Source: Bradyrhizobium sp. cir1
GTDB lineage: Bacteria; Pseudomonadota; Alphaproteobacteria; Rhizobiales; Xanthobacteraceae
Direction: 5' to 3'
DNA: 64,000 nt
NCBI RefSeq assembly: GCF_014198245.1
Contig: NZ_JACIHE010000019.1
Coordinates: 113,341 to 177,340 of the forward strand
The translations under genes and the position numbers were made by a program. The notes beneath the pieces were generated by a model that was not told the DNA's origin, ran no database searches, and was given only the letters and a program-made list of their open reading frames with translations. Below are positions 44,412 to 52,488 of the stretch, piece by piece (the stretch's first letter is position 1; each line of letters starts with the position of its first letter).

Positions 44412-44648
44412 ATGTTCGTCATGGGCCGCCGCGACGACGTCATTCATGGCAAGTTCGTTCATGCCGAGGACGAGGGCGATTTCACCCCAGCCGCGATGCC
44501 TGCGCCGCCGCCGTTCCCGAAGCGTCCGGTCAAGGCTGCGCAGCCCGCCAGTGTCCAGCCCGCGCTCCCGGAGGCCAAGCCCGTGAACAGTGAGGCGCTG
44601 CAATCCCTGCTGGCTGCGATCCAGCAGGATCTCAAGAGCGTCGCTTAA
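44412..44648 (+). CDS. Small hypothetical protein, start uncertain
   Basis: From the ATG at 44412 this is a 78-residue protein beginning MFVMGRRDDVIHGKFVHAED, with a proline-rich middle and an amphipathic C-terminal helix (ALQSLLAAIQQDLKS). I do not recognise a family. The frame is open back to 44361, and those codons spell a hydrophobic run (IVLFCVILLAAGYWAT) that, joined to FVMG, would be a clear transmembrane helix. That stretch has no ATG, GTG or TTG. The ATG at 44354 is in another frame. A non-standard start (ATT 44364 or CTG 44388) or a frame error may hide a longer membrane-anchored protein. Confidence 0.55.
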   Translation: MFVMGRRDDVIHGKFVHAEDEGDFTPAAMPAPPPFPKRPVKAAQPASVQPALPEAKPVNSEALQSLLAAIQQDLKSVA

Positions 44649-44658
44649 ACCGCAACGC

Positions 44659-45723
44659 TCAGACGCTGCCGCGCTCGATCAGGGACAATTCGACCGCGAG
44701 CCGTTGGTCGGCTGCCGGTCCGCCGGCGAGCCGTGCCAATAGCAATTCCCCCGCAATCCGCCCCAGGGCCGCCGCATCGAACGAGATGGTGGTGAGGCCG
44801 GGCGTGATCTGATCGGCAACGTCGTTATCGCCGAAGCCGAGCACGGCGAGATCGCGCGGCACCGACAGGCCGCGGGCGCGGGCCTCGATCAGCGCGCCGG
44901 TCGCCAGCAGATCGTTGGCGCAGAACACGGCATCGACGTCGCCGCCGCGCTCGAGCAGGGCGGTGAAGGCGGCGCGGCCGTCGACGAGGCCCGTGATCTC
45001 GCCGACGCCGATCTCGTGGACGATATCGAGGCCGAGTTGTGCGGCGGCGGCGCGAAAACCGTCGCGGCGGAGCGCGCCACGGCCGCTGCTGCGGCCGATG
45101 AAGGCGAGGCGGCGATGCCCGGCCTCCGCCAGCCGGCGCGCTGCCATGGCGCCGGCATCCGCATTGGGCAGGCCGACCAGCATGTCGATGGGATCGCGCG
45201 GGAACGCCCAGGTCTCGATCACGGGAATGCCGAGCTCGGCAAGCGCCGTGCGGTTCTCCTCGAGCTCGATGACGCCGGTGAACATCACCGCCGCGGGGCG
45301 GATGCCGCGCAGCGACTGGATCATCGCGACCTCCTTGGCATAGGAGTAGGAGGTCTGGCCGACCAGCACCTCGAAGCCTTCCGGCTCCAGCGTTGCGGCG
45401 AAGCTGCGCACCGCGAGGCCAAACTGCTGGCTGAGGATGTTGGAGACGAAGGCGACGACGACGTTCGACCGGCCCGAGCGCAGCGCGCGCGCATGCGGGT
45501 TCGACGCATAGCCGGTCGCCTCGATCACCTCGAGGATGCGCTCGCGGGTCTGTCGATTGACCTTCTCTGGGTGGCGCAGCACCCGCGACACCGTGATCGG
45601 CGCGACGCCGGCGCGCTCCGCCACTTCCTCGATGCGCGGCGGCCGTCCGGTCGCATTGCTGCGGCCGGGCGGCGCCGGAATGCGCACGACGTCGTCATAG
45701 CCTGGCTTTGCCGGATCGGTCAT
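44659..45723 (-). CDS. LacI family transcriptional regulator
   Basis: Repressor of 354 residues. The N-terminal helix-turn-helix is EVAERAGVAPITVSRVLRHP with a hinge helix near NPHARALRSGR. The periplasmic-binding-like ligand domain follows (SNVVVAFVSNILSQQFG; FCANDLLATGALIEAR), ending ELSLIERGSV. A 20-residue extension precedes the DNA-binding domain. It is the last gene of an eight-gene minus-strand unit, 41 bases after the deacylase gene. The perfect palindrome at 51484-51499 before the first gene, with the central CG typical of LacI operators, is its probable target. That would make the operon self-regulated by its substrate. Confidence 0.92.
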   Translation of the reverse strand: MTDPAKPGYDDVVRIPAPPGRSNATGRPPRIEEVAERAGVAPITVSRVLRHPEKVNRQTRERILEVIEATGYASNPHARALRSGRSNVVVAFVSNILSQQFGLAVRSFAATLEPEGFEVLVGQTSYSYAKEVAMIQSLRGIRPAAVMFTGVIELEENRTALAELGIPVIETWAFPRDPIDMLVGLPNADAGAMAARRLAEAGHRRLAFIGRSSGRGALRRDGFRAAAAQLGLDIVHEIGVGEITGLVDGRAAFTALLERGGDVDAVFCANDLLATGALIEARARGLSVPRDLAVLGFGDNDVADQITPGLTTISFDAAALGRIAGELLLARLAGGPAADQRLAVELSLIERGSV

Positions 45724-45764
45724 CGAATCCTGGGGTTAGTCCAAGTCGGTATCGTCTCCGAAGT

Positions 45765-46793
45765 TCACCGCGCCATCAACTCCTCACGCGACAGCGCGCG
45801 GCCGACCTGGACCAGGCAGTCGCCGCTCTGGCTGTCGGTGTGCAGCCGCTGCGAGATCACGATGCCGTCGGCGGGGAAGCGCAGCACCTCTTCGGGCAGC
45901 TCAGGTCGCTCGAAGTCGTGATACCAGCCGGCGATGTCGCCGGCCTTGACCCGCGCACCGACGGTGACAGCGGGCTCGAACCAGCCGCGGCGCGTCGCGA
46001 ACACGGCCTGGGCATGGCTCTGCAGGGCCAGCAGTTCAGTGGCGCGCTCGACCGGCGCATGCGGCCCCAGCACGGGCGCCTGGACGAGGCCAAGCGCGAG
46101 CAGCAACCGGTCGACCGCGCGCGCGGTGAACGCCATCGTCTGCGGCGTGACGGTGCCGCCGCCGCCGAATTCACCTGACAAGCCGATCGCGCCGGCACGT
46201 GCGGCCGCGGCCATCGAGGTTGGCGCCGTGGCGCCGTTCTCGGCCACGAAGGCAAAGGGCATGCCGAGGCCTTCCATCAGGCGTAGCGCGTGGCCGAACA
46301 TCTCGGGTGGTCCCTGCCGCTCGATCAGCGCGCAAGGCACATGCGCCATCGAGGTGCCGCCGGAGTGGATGTCGAAGACGACGTCGTGGCGCGGAAACAG
46401 CTCGTGCTCGAGGAAGTGCGCCAGGCGGAAGGTCGGCGTGCCCGCGGCATCGCCCGGGAAGGCGCGGTTGAGATTACCCTCGTCGAGCGGTGAGCGGCGG
46501 CGCGCCGCCATCACCGCGGGCAAATTGGCGAAGGGGAGGATGGTGATCTCGCCCTTGATGTCCTTCGCATCTAACCGGCGATACAGCCGCGTCAGCGTGA
46601 TCTCGCCCTCATATTCGTCGCCGTGATTGCCGGCCATCAACAGCAGTTTTGGCCCGGCGCCGTTCTTGATCCGGAAGATCGGGATCTTGAGCTGGTAGTA
46701 GGGCGAGCGGTCGACCGAGAAGGGAATGCCGAGATGGCCGGACCATTTCTGGTCCTTCTCGAAGTCGATCTCGTGAAACAGTCCGGTATGCAT
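45765..46793 (-). CDS. Succinylglutamate desuccinylase/aspartoacylase family deacylase
   Basis: Zinc carboxypeptidase-like (M14) amidohydrolase of 342 residues. The metal ligands are seen in GNHGDEYEGE (His and Glu) and VVFDIHSGG (His), with the substrate-binding GNLNRAFPG between them. The late GEFGGGG holds the catalytic glutamate region. The family removes acyl groups from N-acyl amino acids; DoeB, which deacetylates N-acetyl-diaminobutyrate, is one related case. Inside this operon it would free an amino acid from an imported N-acyl form. It starts 63 bases after RidA and precedes the LacI gene. The specific acyl group is unknown. Confidence 0.87.
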   Translation of the reverse strand: MHTGLFHEIDFEKDQKWSGHLGIPFSVDRSPYYQLKIPIFRIKNGAGPKLLLMAGNHGDEYEGEITLTRLYRRLDAKDIKGEITILPFANLPAVMAARRRSPLDEGNLNRAFPGDAAGTPTFRLAHFLEHELFPRHDVVFDIHSGGTSMAHVPCALIERQGPPEMFGHALRLMEGLGMPFAFVAENGATAPTSMAAAARAGAIGLSGEFGGGGTVTPQTMAFTARAVDRLLLALGLVQAPVLGPHAPVERATELLALQSHAQAVFATRRGWFEPAVTVGARVKAGDIAGWYHDFERPELPEEVLRFPADGIVISQRLHTDSQSGDCLVQVGRALSREELMAR

Positions 46794-46855
46794 GGCTTGC
46801 CTCGGGGCCGCGCCGTCGCCGGCGCCGGCCGAAGGTTGAAGGAAGTGCGGTGCCC

Positions 46856-47200
46856 TTACAGCAGGGCGACCGCGGTCATCTCGACGCGCAAATCGGGATC
46901 GGCGAGGCGGGCTTCGACGCAGGCGCGCGCCGGCGGATTGGCCGGATCGATCCAGGCGTCGTAGACCGAGTTCATGGTGTCGAAGTCGGTGATGTGCGGC
47001 AGGAAGACGTTGACCGCGATCAGCTTGGAGCGGTCCGAGCCGGCTTCCTTCAGCAGCGCGTCGATCTTGGCGAGCACCTGCTCCGTCTGCGACACGATGC
47101 CGGCCTTGCGGTCATCGGCGACCTGGCCTGCGATGTGCACCATGCCGCCGGCGGCGACGGCCTGGCTCATGCGCGATCCCACGACGTAACGTTTGATCAT
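46856..47200 (-). CDS. RidA family enamine/imine deaminase
   Basis: Small trimeric RidA/YjgF protein of 114 residues from the ATG at 47200, which has GGAG at the right distance. The fold signatures are AAGGMVHIAGQVADD and VNVFLPHITDFDTMNSVYDAW. The conserved arginine in PARACVEARL that binds the carboxylate of 2-aminoacrylate is present. RidA hydrolyses reactive enamines released by PLP-dependent dehydratases to ketoacids. Its presence in an operon headed by a D-serine-dehydratase-like enzyme therefore makes chemical sense. It lies between the ABC binding protein (54-base gap) and the deacylase gene. Confidence 0.9.
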   Translation of the reverse strand: MIKRYVVGSRMSQAVAAGGMVHIAGQVADDRKAGIVSQTEQVLAKIDALLKEAGSDRSKLIAVNVFLPHITDFDTMNSVYDAWIDPANPPARACVEARLADPDLRVEMTAVALL

Positions 47201-47254
47201 CTCAATTCTCCTCAAGAAGGTCGGCTCCCGCTGATGCGGGAGCCGTGTGCGAGT

Positions 47255-48052
47255 TCACAGCGTCGGCAGCGACTGCTCTTCCTTGAACCATTTCAGCTGC
47301 AGTGCGCCGAGCTTGCCGTTGAGCTTGTTGAAGAAGATGTCGGTGTTGATCCAGTTGAGCAGGTTCTGCTCGCCCTGGCGCACGCCGACATGGGCCGGCG
47401 ACTGGCGGATCAGGAACTTCAGCTCGACCTCCTTGGTCGGGTTCTGGTCCTGCACCTTCAGCGCAATGGCGCTGTTCTCCGCGAACGTGTCGGCCTGTCC
47501 GGCGAGATAGGCCGCGATCGCGGCAGGGGTGTCCTCGAAGCGCACCAGCTTCACCTTCGGCGCGTTGTCGGTGAGCCAGACGTCGAGCGTCGAGCCCTTG
47601 GCCACCGCAACGCTGCGGCCGTCGAGATTGTCGGGCTTCTTGCCGGTGGCGGAGGGGAGCGACTTCGCGCCGTAGACGCCGAGATTCACCACCGCGTAGG
47701 GCTGCGAGAACATCACCTGCTGGGCGCGCTCGGGCGTCGCGCCGAGACCGGCGATCAGCATGTCGATCTTGTCCGACAACAGGCTCGGGATGCGCGCGGC
47801 GCCTGTCACCGGCACGAGCTCGAGCTTCACGCCCATGTCGGCGGCGATCAATTTTGCAAGATCGGCGTCGAGGCCGGCGATCTCGCCCTTGTCGTCCTTG
47901 AAGCCCCACGGTGCTGCGTCGGTGAGAATGCCAACGCGAATCTTGCCCGCGCCGAGCACGTCCTGGAGCTTGTCGGCGTTGGCGACGTTCGGTGCGGCGA
48001 GAACGGCAAGCGCCGCAGCTGCGATGGTGAAGAGGGACTTCAACTTTCTCAT
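47255..48052 (-). CDS. Amino-acid ABC transporter substrate-binding protein
   Basis: Periplasmic binding protein of the polar-amino-acid (SBP_bac_3) type, 265 residues. A signal peptide (KSLFTIAAAALAVLAAPNVANA) ends at about residue 26. The ligand-binding core starts GKIRVGILTDAAPWGFKDDKG and continues with GLDADLAKLIAADMGVKLELV, the standard pattern; the ligand arginine region is LDGRSVAVAKGSTLD. The frame is open upstream to 48223, but the ATG at 48052 with GGAGAG before it fits the signal peptide. It works with the two permeases and ATPase upstream. The ligand is unknown and is inferred to be an amino acid or an N-acyl derivative. Confidence 0.92.
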   Translation of the reverse strand: MRKLKSLFTIAAAALAVLAAPNVANADKLQDVLGAGKIRVGILTDAAPWGFKDDKGEIAGLDADLAKLIAADMGVKLELVPVTGAARIPSLLSDKIDMLIAGLGATPERAQQVMFSQPYAVVNLGVYGAKSLPSATGKKPDNLDGRSVAVAKGSTLDVWLTDNAPKVKLVRFEDTPAAIAAYLAGQADTFAENSAIALKVQDQNPTKEVELKFLIRQSPAHVGVRQGEQNLLNWINTDIFFNKLNGKLGALQLKWFKEEQSLPTL

Positions 48053-48092
48053 GACTCTCTCCTTGAAGGGGAAGGTTCTCACTTGGAAGGTT

Positions 48093-48821
48093 TCACTTGG
48101 CGGATGCGATGAAGCTTGCGAGCTCGGGGGTCTCGGGGTTGGCGAACAGTTTTGCCGGCGGGCCCTGTTCCCAGACGCGGCCCTGGTGCATGAAGACGAT
48201 GCGGTTGGCGACGTTGCGGGCAAAGCCCATCTCGTGGGTGACCAGGATCATGGTCATGCCCTGTTTCGCCATCGCCTCCATCACCTTCAGGACTTCGCCG
48301 ACGAGCTCGGGATCGAGTGCCGAGGTCACCTCGTCGAACAGCATCAGGTGAGGCGCCATGGCGAGGCAGCGCGCGATCGCCACGCGCTGCTGCTGGCCGC
48401 CGGAGAGCTGCTCAGGCCAGGCGTCGATCTTGTCGGCGAGGCCGACGCGGGTGAGCACATCCGCCGCCAGCGCACGTGCTTTCGCCTTGTCGATGCGGCC
48501 GGTGAGCAGCGGGGCCAGCGTGATGTTGCGCTCGACCTTCAGATGCGGAAACAGGTTGAAGGCCTGGAACACGATGCCGACGCGCTGACGGAATTTCTTC
48601 AGGTCAGGCATCCTGGCATGGACCTTCAGGCCCTCGACCCGGATCTCGCCGGCATCGACGCTCTCCAGCGCGTTGATGCAGCGGAGCAGCGTCGACTTGC
48701 CCGAGCCGGAGCGGCCGATGATGGTGACGATCTCGCCTTCCTGGACATCGAGCGAGACGCCCTTGAGCACCTCGACCTTGCCGAATGTCTTGTGCACGTC
48801 GCGGATTTCAACGAGAGCCAT
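48093..48821 (-). CDS. Amino-acid ABC transporter ATP-binding protein
   Basis: Cytoplasmic ATPase of the polar amino-acid importer, 242 residues, full length for the GlnQ/HisP group. Walker A is GRSGSGKST, the ABC signature LSGGQQQRVAIARCL, Walker B LMLFDEVTSALDPEL and the switch histidine region LVTHEMGFA. It begins MALVEIRDVHKTFGKVEVL. It overlaps the preceding permease gene by 14 bases and precedes the binding-protein gene by 40 bases, so all parts are made from one transcript. Confidence 0.95.
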   Translation of the reverse strand: MALVEIRDVHKTFGKVEVLKGVSLDVQEGEIVTIIGRSGSGKSTLLRCINALESVDAGEIRVEGLKVHARMPDLKKFRQRVGIVFQAFNLFPHLKVERNITLAPLLTGRIDKAKARALAADVLTRVGLADKIDAWPEQLSGGQQQRVAIARCLAMAPHLMLFDEVTSALDPELVGEVLKVMEAMAKQGMTMILVTHEMGFARNVANRIVFMHQGRVWEQGPPAKLFANPETPELASFIASAK

Positions 48822-49458
48822 CGAGGCGGGCCTCCAGGGAGCGGGACCAGAGCGTGAGCGGCAGGCACAGCGCGAAATAGATCGCAGCGACCAGCGCGTA
48901 GGTGAGGAGCGGCTGGAACGTCGCCGCGCTCACCACTTGTCCGGCGCGGGCGAGCTCGACGAAGCCGAGGATAGAGGCGAGCGAGGTGCCCTTGATGAGC
49001 TGCACCAGGAAGCCGACGGTCGGCGGCAGCGACAGCCGCAGCGCCTGCGGCGCGATGATGTGGCGGAACTGCTGCCAGGCGGAGAGGCCGAGGCAGGCGC
49101 CGGCCTCCCACTGCGCCTGCTTCACGGCCTCCAGCCCGCCGCGCCAGATCTCGCCGAGGAAAGCCGCAGTGTAGAGCGTGTAGGCGACGGTCACGGCGAT
49201 GAGCGCCGGCACCTGGATGCCGAGGAAAACCGGCATGCCGAAATAGAAGAAGAACAACAGCCCGAGCAGCGGCACGCTCTGGATCACCTGGATACACGCG
49301 GCCATCGCCCAGCGCAGGCCCGCGAACCGGCTGATGCGGCCCAGTGCGAGCCCGAGCGCAAGCGGCGCACCGAAGGCGAGCGCGAGTGCGACGAGCGCGA
49401 CGGTCCAGCGCAGCGCCGCGAACAGCGAGACGAAATCGATGAGGGAGAAGGATCGCAT
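48808..49458 (-). CDS. Amino-acid ABC transporter permease (second)
   Basis: Inner-membrane permease of 216 residues in the HisM/GlnP family. The EAA loop is seen as GLEAVKQAQWEAGACLGLSAW followed by QQFRHIIAPQALRLSLPPTV, and the N-terminal helix carries LALALGRISRFAGLRW. Five transmembrane helices are likely. With the 219-residue paralogue encoded just upstream it should form the heterodimeric membrane channel. The gap to that gene is ten bases, and its own end overlaps the ATPase gene. Confidence 0.93.
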   Translation of the reverse strand: MRSFSLIDFVSLFAALRWTVALVALALAFGAPLALGLALGRISRFAGLRWAMAACIQVIQSVPLLGLLFFFYFGMPVFLGIQVPALIAVTVAYTLYTAAFLGEIWRGGLEAVKQAQWEAGACLGLSAWQQFRHIIAPQALRLSLPPTVGFLVQLIKGTSLASILGFVELARAGQVVSAATFQPLLTYALVAAIYFALCLPLTLWSRSLEARLDGSR

Positions 49459-49468
49459 CGCTTGTCCC

Positions 49469-50128
49469 TCAGCGCCGCCGCGGCCAGCGGAAGGCCGCCA
49501 GACCGATGATTGCGAACAGCGCCTTGAACGACATCGCCATCGCGAAATAGACCGCGCAGATCACCGCATAGACCTCGAAGCTGCGATAGGTGCGGCTCTC
49601 GATGAAGCCGGCGACATGAAACAGCTCGTCGGCGGCGACCTGCGAGGCGAGCGAGGTGCCGAGCAGCAAAAGGACGAACTGGCTGGTCACGGCGGGATAG
49701 GCGTTGCGCAGCGCCGGCGGCAGGATGATGTGACGGAACACCTGCCAGCCGGACAGTCCGAGGCACTGCCCCGCCTCGACCTGGCTGCGCGGAATGGAAT
49801 CGAGGCCGGCGCGAATGATCTCGACCGAATAGGCGCCGAAATAGAGCGACAGCGCGACGGCGGCGGCCTCGAAGGCCGGCAGTTTCAGGCCGAAGTTCGG
49901 CAGCACGAAGAACACGATGAAGATCTGGATCAGCGAGGGCGTGTTGCGGAACAGCTCGATGTAACCGCGCACAAGCCAGCGCACCGGCGTGATGCGCCCC
50001 TTCAGCGCGACCGCACCGGCGATACCGATCACGAGCCCGGCCAGCGCCGAGATAACCGTCAACTCCAGCGTGACGATGGCGCCGTCGATGAGCTGGTTCT
50101 GATAGCGCCACAGCGGCAGGAAGTTCAT
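49469..50128 (-). CDS. Amino-acid ABC transporter permease (first)
   Basis: Inner-membrane permease of 219 residues of the same HisQ/HisM class as its neighbour. The EAA loop is RAGLDSIPRSQVEAGQCLGL followed by WQVFRHIILPPALRNAYPAV. The N-terminal part (IDGAIVTLELTVISALAGLV) and ELFRNTPSLIQIFIVFFVLP are typical of polar amino-acid importers. It starts ten bases after the PLP-enzyme gene, which places that enzyme in the transport operon rather than beside it. Confidence 0.93.
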   Translation of the reverse strand: MNFLPLWRYQNQLIDGAIVTLELTVISALAGLVIGIAGAVALKGRITPVRWLVRGYIELFRNTPSLIQIFIVFFVLPNFGLKLPAFEAAAVALSLYFGAYSVEIIRAGLDSIPRSQVEAGQCLGLSGWQVFRHIILPPALRNAYPAVTSQFVLLLLGTSLASQVAADELFHVAGFIESRTYRSFEVYAVICAVYFAMAMSFKALFAIIGLAAFRWPRRR

Positions 50129-50138
50129 CGCGCCGCTC

Positions 50139-51434
50139 TCAGCCGAACTGCGTGGGAAGGGCGCGCGTCACGACGCCGTCGGCATCGAGGACAAGGATCA
50201 CGCGCCAGCTGTCGAGGCAGGTGCAGGGATGCGAGATGCCGAAGGCGATGATGTCGCCGACCGCAAGCGCGGCGTCGGGTGCGACGGACAGGAACGCGTG
50301 CTGGTCGTTGAGCCGGGTCACGGTGAGCGTAGCGGCGAGCCCTTGCTGCTCGGCGCAGTCGCGGAAGACGCGCAAGGGAACGGGCAGTCCCTGATCGAAA
50401 GAGGCATCGCGCATGCCGAAGCCTGCGATCGCAAGCCCGTCCTCGGGGCGCGACAGCACCTCGGCCCAGAGCGTCAATGCGGGCCGGAAGCCTTCGATGG
50501 CAGAATGGCGCAAACCGTCAACGAGCAGGCCGCCGCGCCGGTCGATCTCCGCGAAGGCGCGGGCATAGATGCCGTGATCGGCAAAGAACAGCGCGCCGGA
50601 GCGCAGGATCACGCTGGCATTGCCGTCGGCCTGCGCCACCGGCGCGAGCGCCTGCGCGACGAGATCGAAATAGGCGGAGCCGCCGGCACTCATGATCAGT
50701 GGCCGCTTTGGCGCGGCGGCGCGCACCAGCGCGAAGGCGTCGATGGTGCGCTCCAGCAGCGCCGCGATGGCGCGCATCGTCTCGGCCGCGTCCGACGTTG
50801 CGGCTGCCCCCTCATAGGTGGCGACACCACCGAGCAGAAGCCGGTCGGCGGCAAGCACGGCCGCGATCGTCGCCTCGACCGCGGCGCGATCGCGCGCGCC
50901 GGCGCGGCCCGCACCGAGCTCGACGAGCACCGACAGTTCGCTGCGGCCTGCGATCCGCGCCGCCTCAGCAAGCGCTGCGGCCGCGGCCGGTGAATCCGCG
51001 AAGGCGTGAAATTCGACGTCGGGATAGGCGCTCAAGAGCGCGCCGAGCCGTCGGCCGGCCGCGAGCCCGCCGATCTCGTTGGCCAGCAGCAGGCGCCGCT
51101 CGCCGCTCGCGAGCAGCACGGCGGCCTGCTGGATGTTCGCAACCGTCGTCCCCCACGCGCCGGCTGCACGCAGCGAGCGGGCGAGCTCCGGCGACATGGG
51201 CGTCTTGGCGTGCGGGGCGACGGCAACGCCGGCGCTCGCGCACCATCTCAGGAACAGGTCGCGATTGGCCGCGAAGGCGGCTTCATCAAGGGTGAGGGCG
51301 GGCAGGGCGAGATCGCCGCGCGAAGGTGACCAGCTCAGGCTGCCTATGTCCTCAGTGGCGACGCCATCGACCAGGGGAATGCCCCGAATCGTCGTCGAAA
51401 GACGTTGGCTATCCCACCGGGACAAGAACTGCAT
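50139..51434 (-). CDS. D-serine-deaminase-like PLP enzyme (COG3616 amino acid deaminase)
   Basis: Fold-type III PLP enzyme of 431 residues and first gene of the eight-gene operon. The PLP lysine is probably Lys77 in VAVAPHAKTPMSP. The C-terminal metal pair is His402 and Cys404 in GISHPCTCLDSW, equivalent to the zinc ligands of eukaryotic-type D-serine dehydratase. Between them lie a SVLVELGAGRAGARD barrel strand and LIMSAGGSAYFDLV. The family dehydrates or deaminates D-amino acids. RidA in the same operon would handle the 2-aminoacrylate formed. Codons from 51527 down are in frame but run through the operator, so the ATG at 51434 is chosen. The exact substrate is inferred. Confidence 0.85.
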   Translation of the reverse strand: MQFLSRWDSQRLSTTIRGIPLVDGVATEDIGSLSWSPSRGDLALPALTLDEAAFAANRDLFLRWCASAGVAVAPHAKTPMSPELARSLRAAGAWGTTVANIQQAAVLLASGERRLLLANEIGGLAAGRRLGALLSAYPDVEFHAFADSPAAAAALAEAARIAGRSELSVLVELGAGRAGARDRAAVEATIAAVLAADRLLLGGVATYEGAAATSDAAETMRAIAALLERTIDAFALVRAAAPKRPLIMSAGGSAYFDLVAQALAPVAQADGNASVILRSGALFFADHGIYARAFAEIDRRGGLLVDGLRHSAIEGFRPALTLWAEVLSRPEDGLAIAGFGMRDASFDQGLPVPLRVFRDCAEQQGLAATLTVTRLNDQHAFLSVAPDAALAVGDIIAFGISHPCTCLDSWRVILVLDADGVVTRALPTQFG

Positions 51435-51483
51435 CGTCGCTCCCTCAGCGGCCCTCGACCGCCGGAATGAACGATATGTTCGA

Positions 51484-51499
51484 ATGACAACGTTGTCAT
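51484..51499. promoter_or_regulatory. LacI-type operator, perfect 16-bp palindrome
   Basis: ATGACAACGTTGTCAT is fully self-complementary and has the central CG of LacI-family sites. It is 49 bases upstream of the first operon gene. On the minus strand a TTGACT box (51506-51501) precedes it, so the palindrome fills the -35/-10 spacer, a normal place for a repressor. The -10 element is not obvious. Confidence 0.7.
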
Positions 51500-51576
51500 C
51501 AGTCAAATCTAACCATTTTGGGGACAAGTTCGAGGCAATAAGGTATTTGGATAAGGATTTTTGCCCGCAAATTGAG

Positions 51577-52419
51577 CTAGTGCTCGCCGCCCATCTGGAC
51601 GAGGACTTCCTCGATGTCGATATCGACCTGGCCCGCTGCTCTGACGTGACGGACCTCGAAACTGTCCGGCTGGAAGCGGTACTCGACGAGCCCCGTCTCC
51701 TTGATTGCGATGCGGTCCTGGCGCGCGTCGTTGATCCTGAAGCCGACCGACGGCGCCCAGACGTGGCGCGTATGGCGAAAGGTGAAGTCGCGGCGCTGAT
51801 GCACGTGACCGCTGGCGATCAGGCGCAGATCGACACGTGCGAACATCTCGATCAGCCGCGCGCGTGCCGGCTGCGGCACGTAACGTATCGAAGTTTCAGG
51901 TGTCTCGGGGTCGTCCGGCAGGTTGAGAAACAGCGGCTTGTGCAGGAACAGCGCGACCGGCCCGCCGTTCACGCGCGCGATCTCGGAGGCGAGCCAGTCG
52001 AACTGCTCGGCCTCGAAGGCGAGCCCTGAATTCATCACCAGCGTGTTGAGGCCGATGAAGCGCCAGCCCGCGGCTTCGAACGACCAATGATCCTCGCCGA
52101 TGATCTCGCAGAATTGCCGGCGGTGCGCCTCCGTGACCGGCGGCTTCGGCGCAGGCCCGATCGCGGTCGGATTGTCGCCGATGTCGTGATTGCCTGGGAT
52201 GTAGCGACAGGGAACGGGCAGGGCCTCGTGCAGGCTTTTGGCGAATTCGACATCGTCGCGGCTGGTCGGCCCGTCGAAGGAGACGTCGCCGGTGTTGATG
52301 ACGAGGTCGGGCCTGTTGGCGTCGATGTGCTCGTAGACGCGATGGAAGTTTTCGATCAGGCCGGGAAAGCGCCGGCCGAGATGGGTGTCGGAAATCTGCG
52401 TGAGGCGAAATTCGGACAT
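51577..52419 (-). CDS. Calcineurin-like metallophosphoesterase
   Basis: Dinuclear metal phosphoesterase of 280 residues related to the CpdA/3',5'-cyclic-nucleotide phosphodiesterase group. The metal motifs are in order: LTQISDTHLGRR near the start, VINTGDVSFDGPTS, IPGNHDIGDN and LIASGHVHQRRD. The C-terminus has a strand-rich segment ending MGGEH. Activity could be on cAMP or another phosphodiester; the sequence does not decide. The frame is open to 52485, but the ATG at 52419 gives the family N-terminus MSEFRLTQISD. It is upstream of, and co-directional with, the D-amino-acid operon but is separated by that operon's promoter. Confidence 0.88.
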   Translation of the reverse strand: MSEFRLTQISDTHLGRRFPGLIENFHRVYEHIDANRPDLVINTGDVSFDGPTSRDDVEFAKSLHEALPVPCRYIPGNHDIGDNPTAIGPAPKPPVTEAHRRQFCEIIGEDHWSFEAAGWRFIGLNTLVMNSGLAFEAEQFDWLASEIARVNGGPVALFLHKPLFLNLPDDPETPETSIRYVPQPARARLIEMFARVDLRLIASGHVHQRRDFTFRHTRHVWAPSVGFRINDARQDRIAIKETGLVEYRFQPDSFEVRHVRAAGQVDIDIEEVLVQMGGEH

Positions 52420-52488
52420 GAGCCGATCATAGGCCGGGCCACGCGTCGGAACGATGACGGCACGCCGCGTTTCGCGACCGAACAAAGT

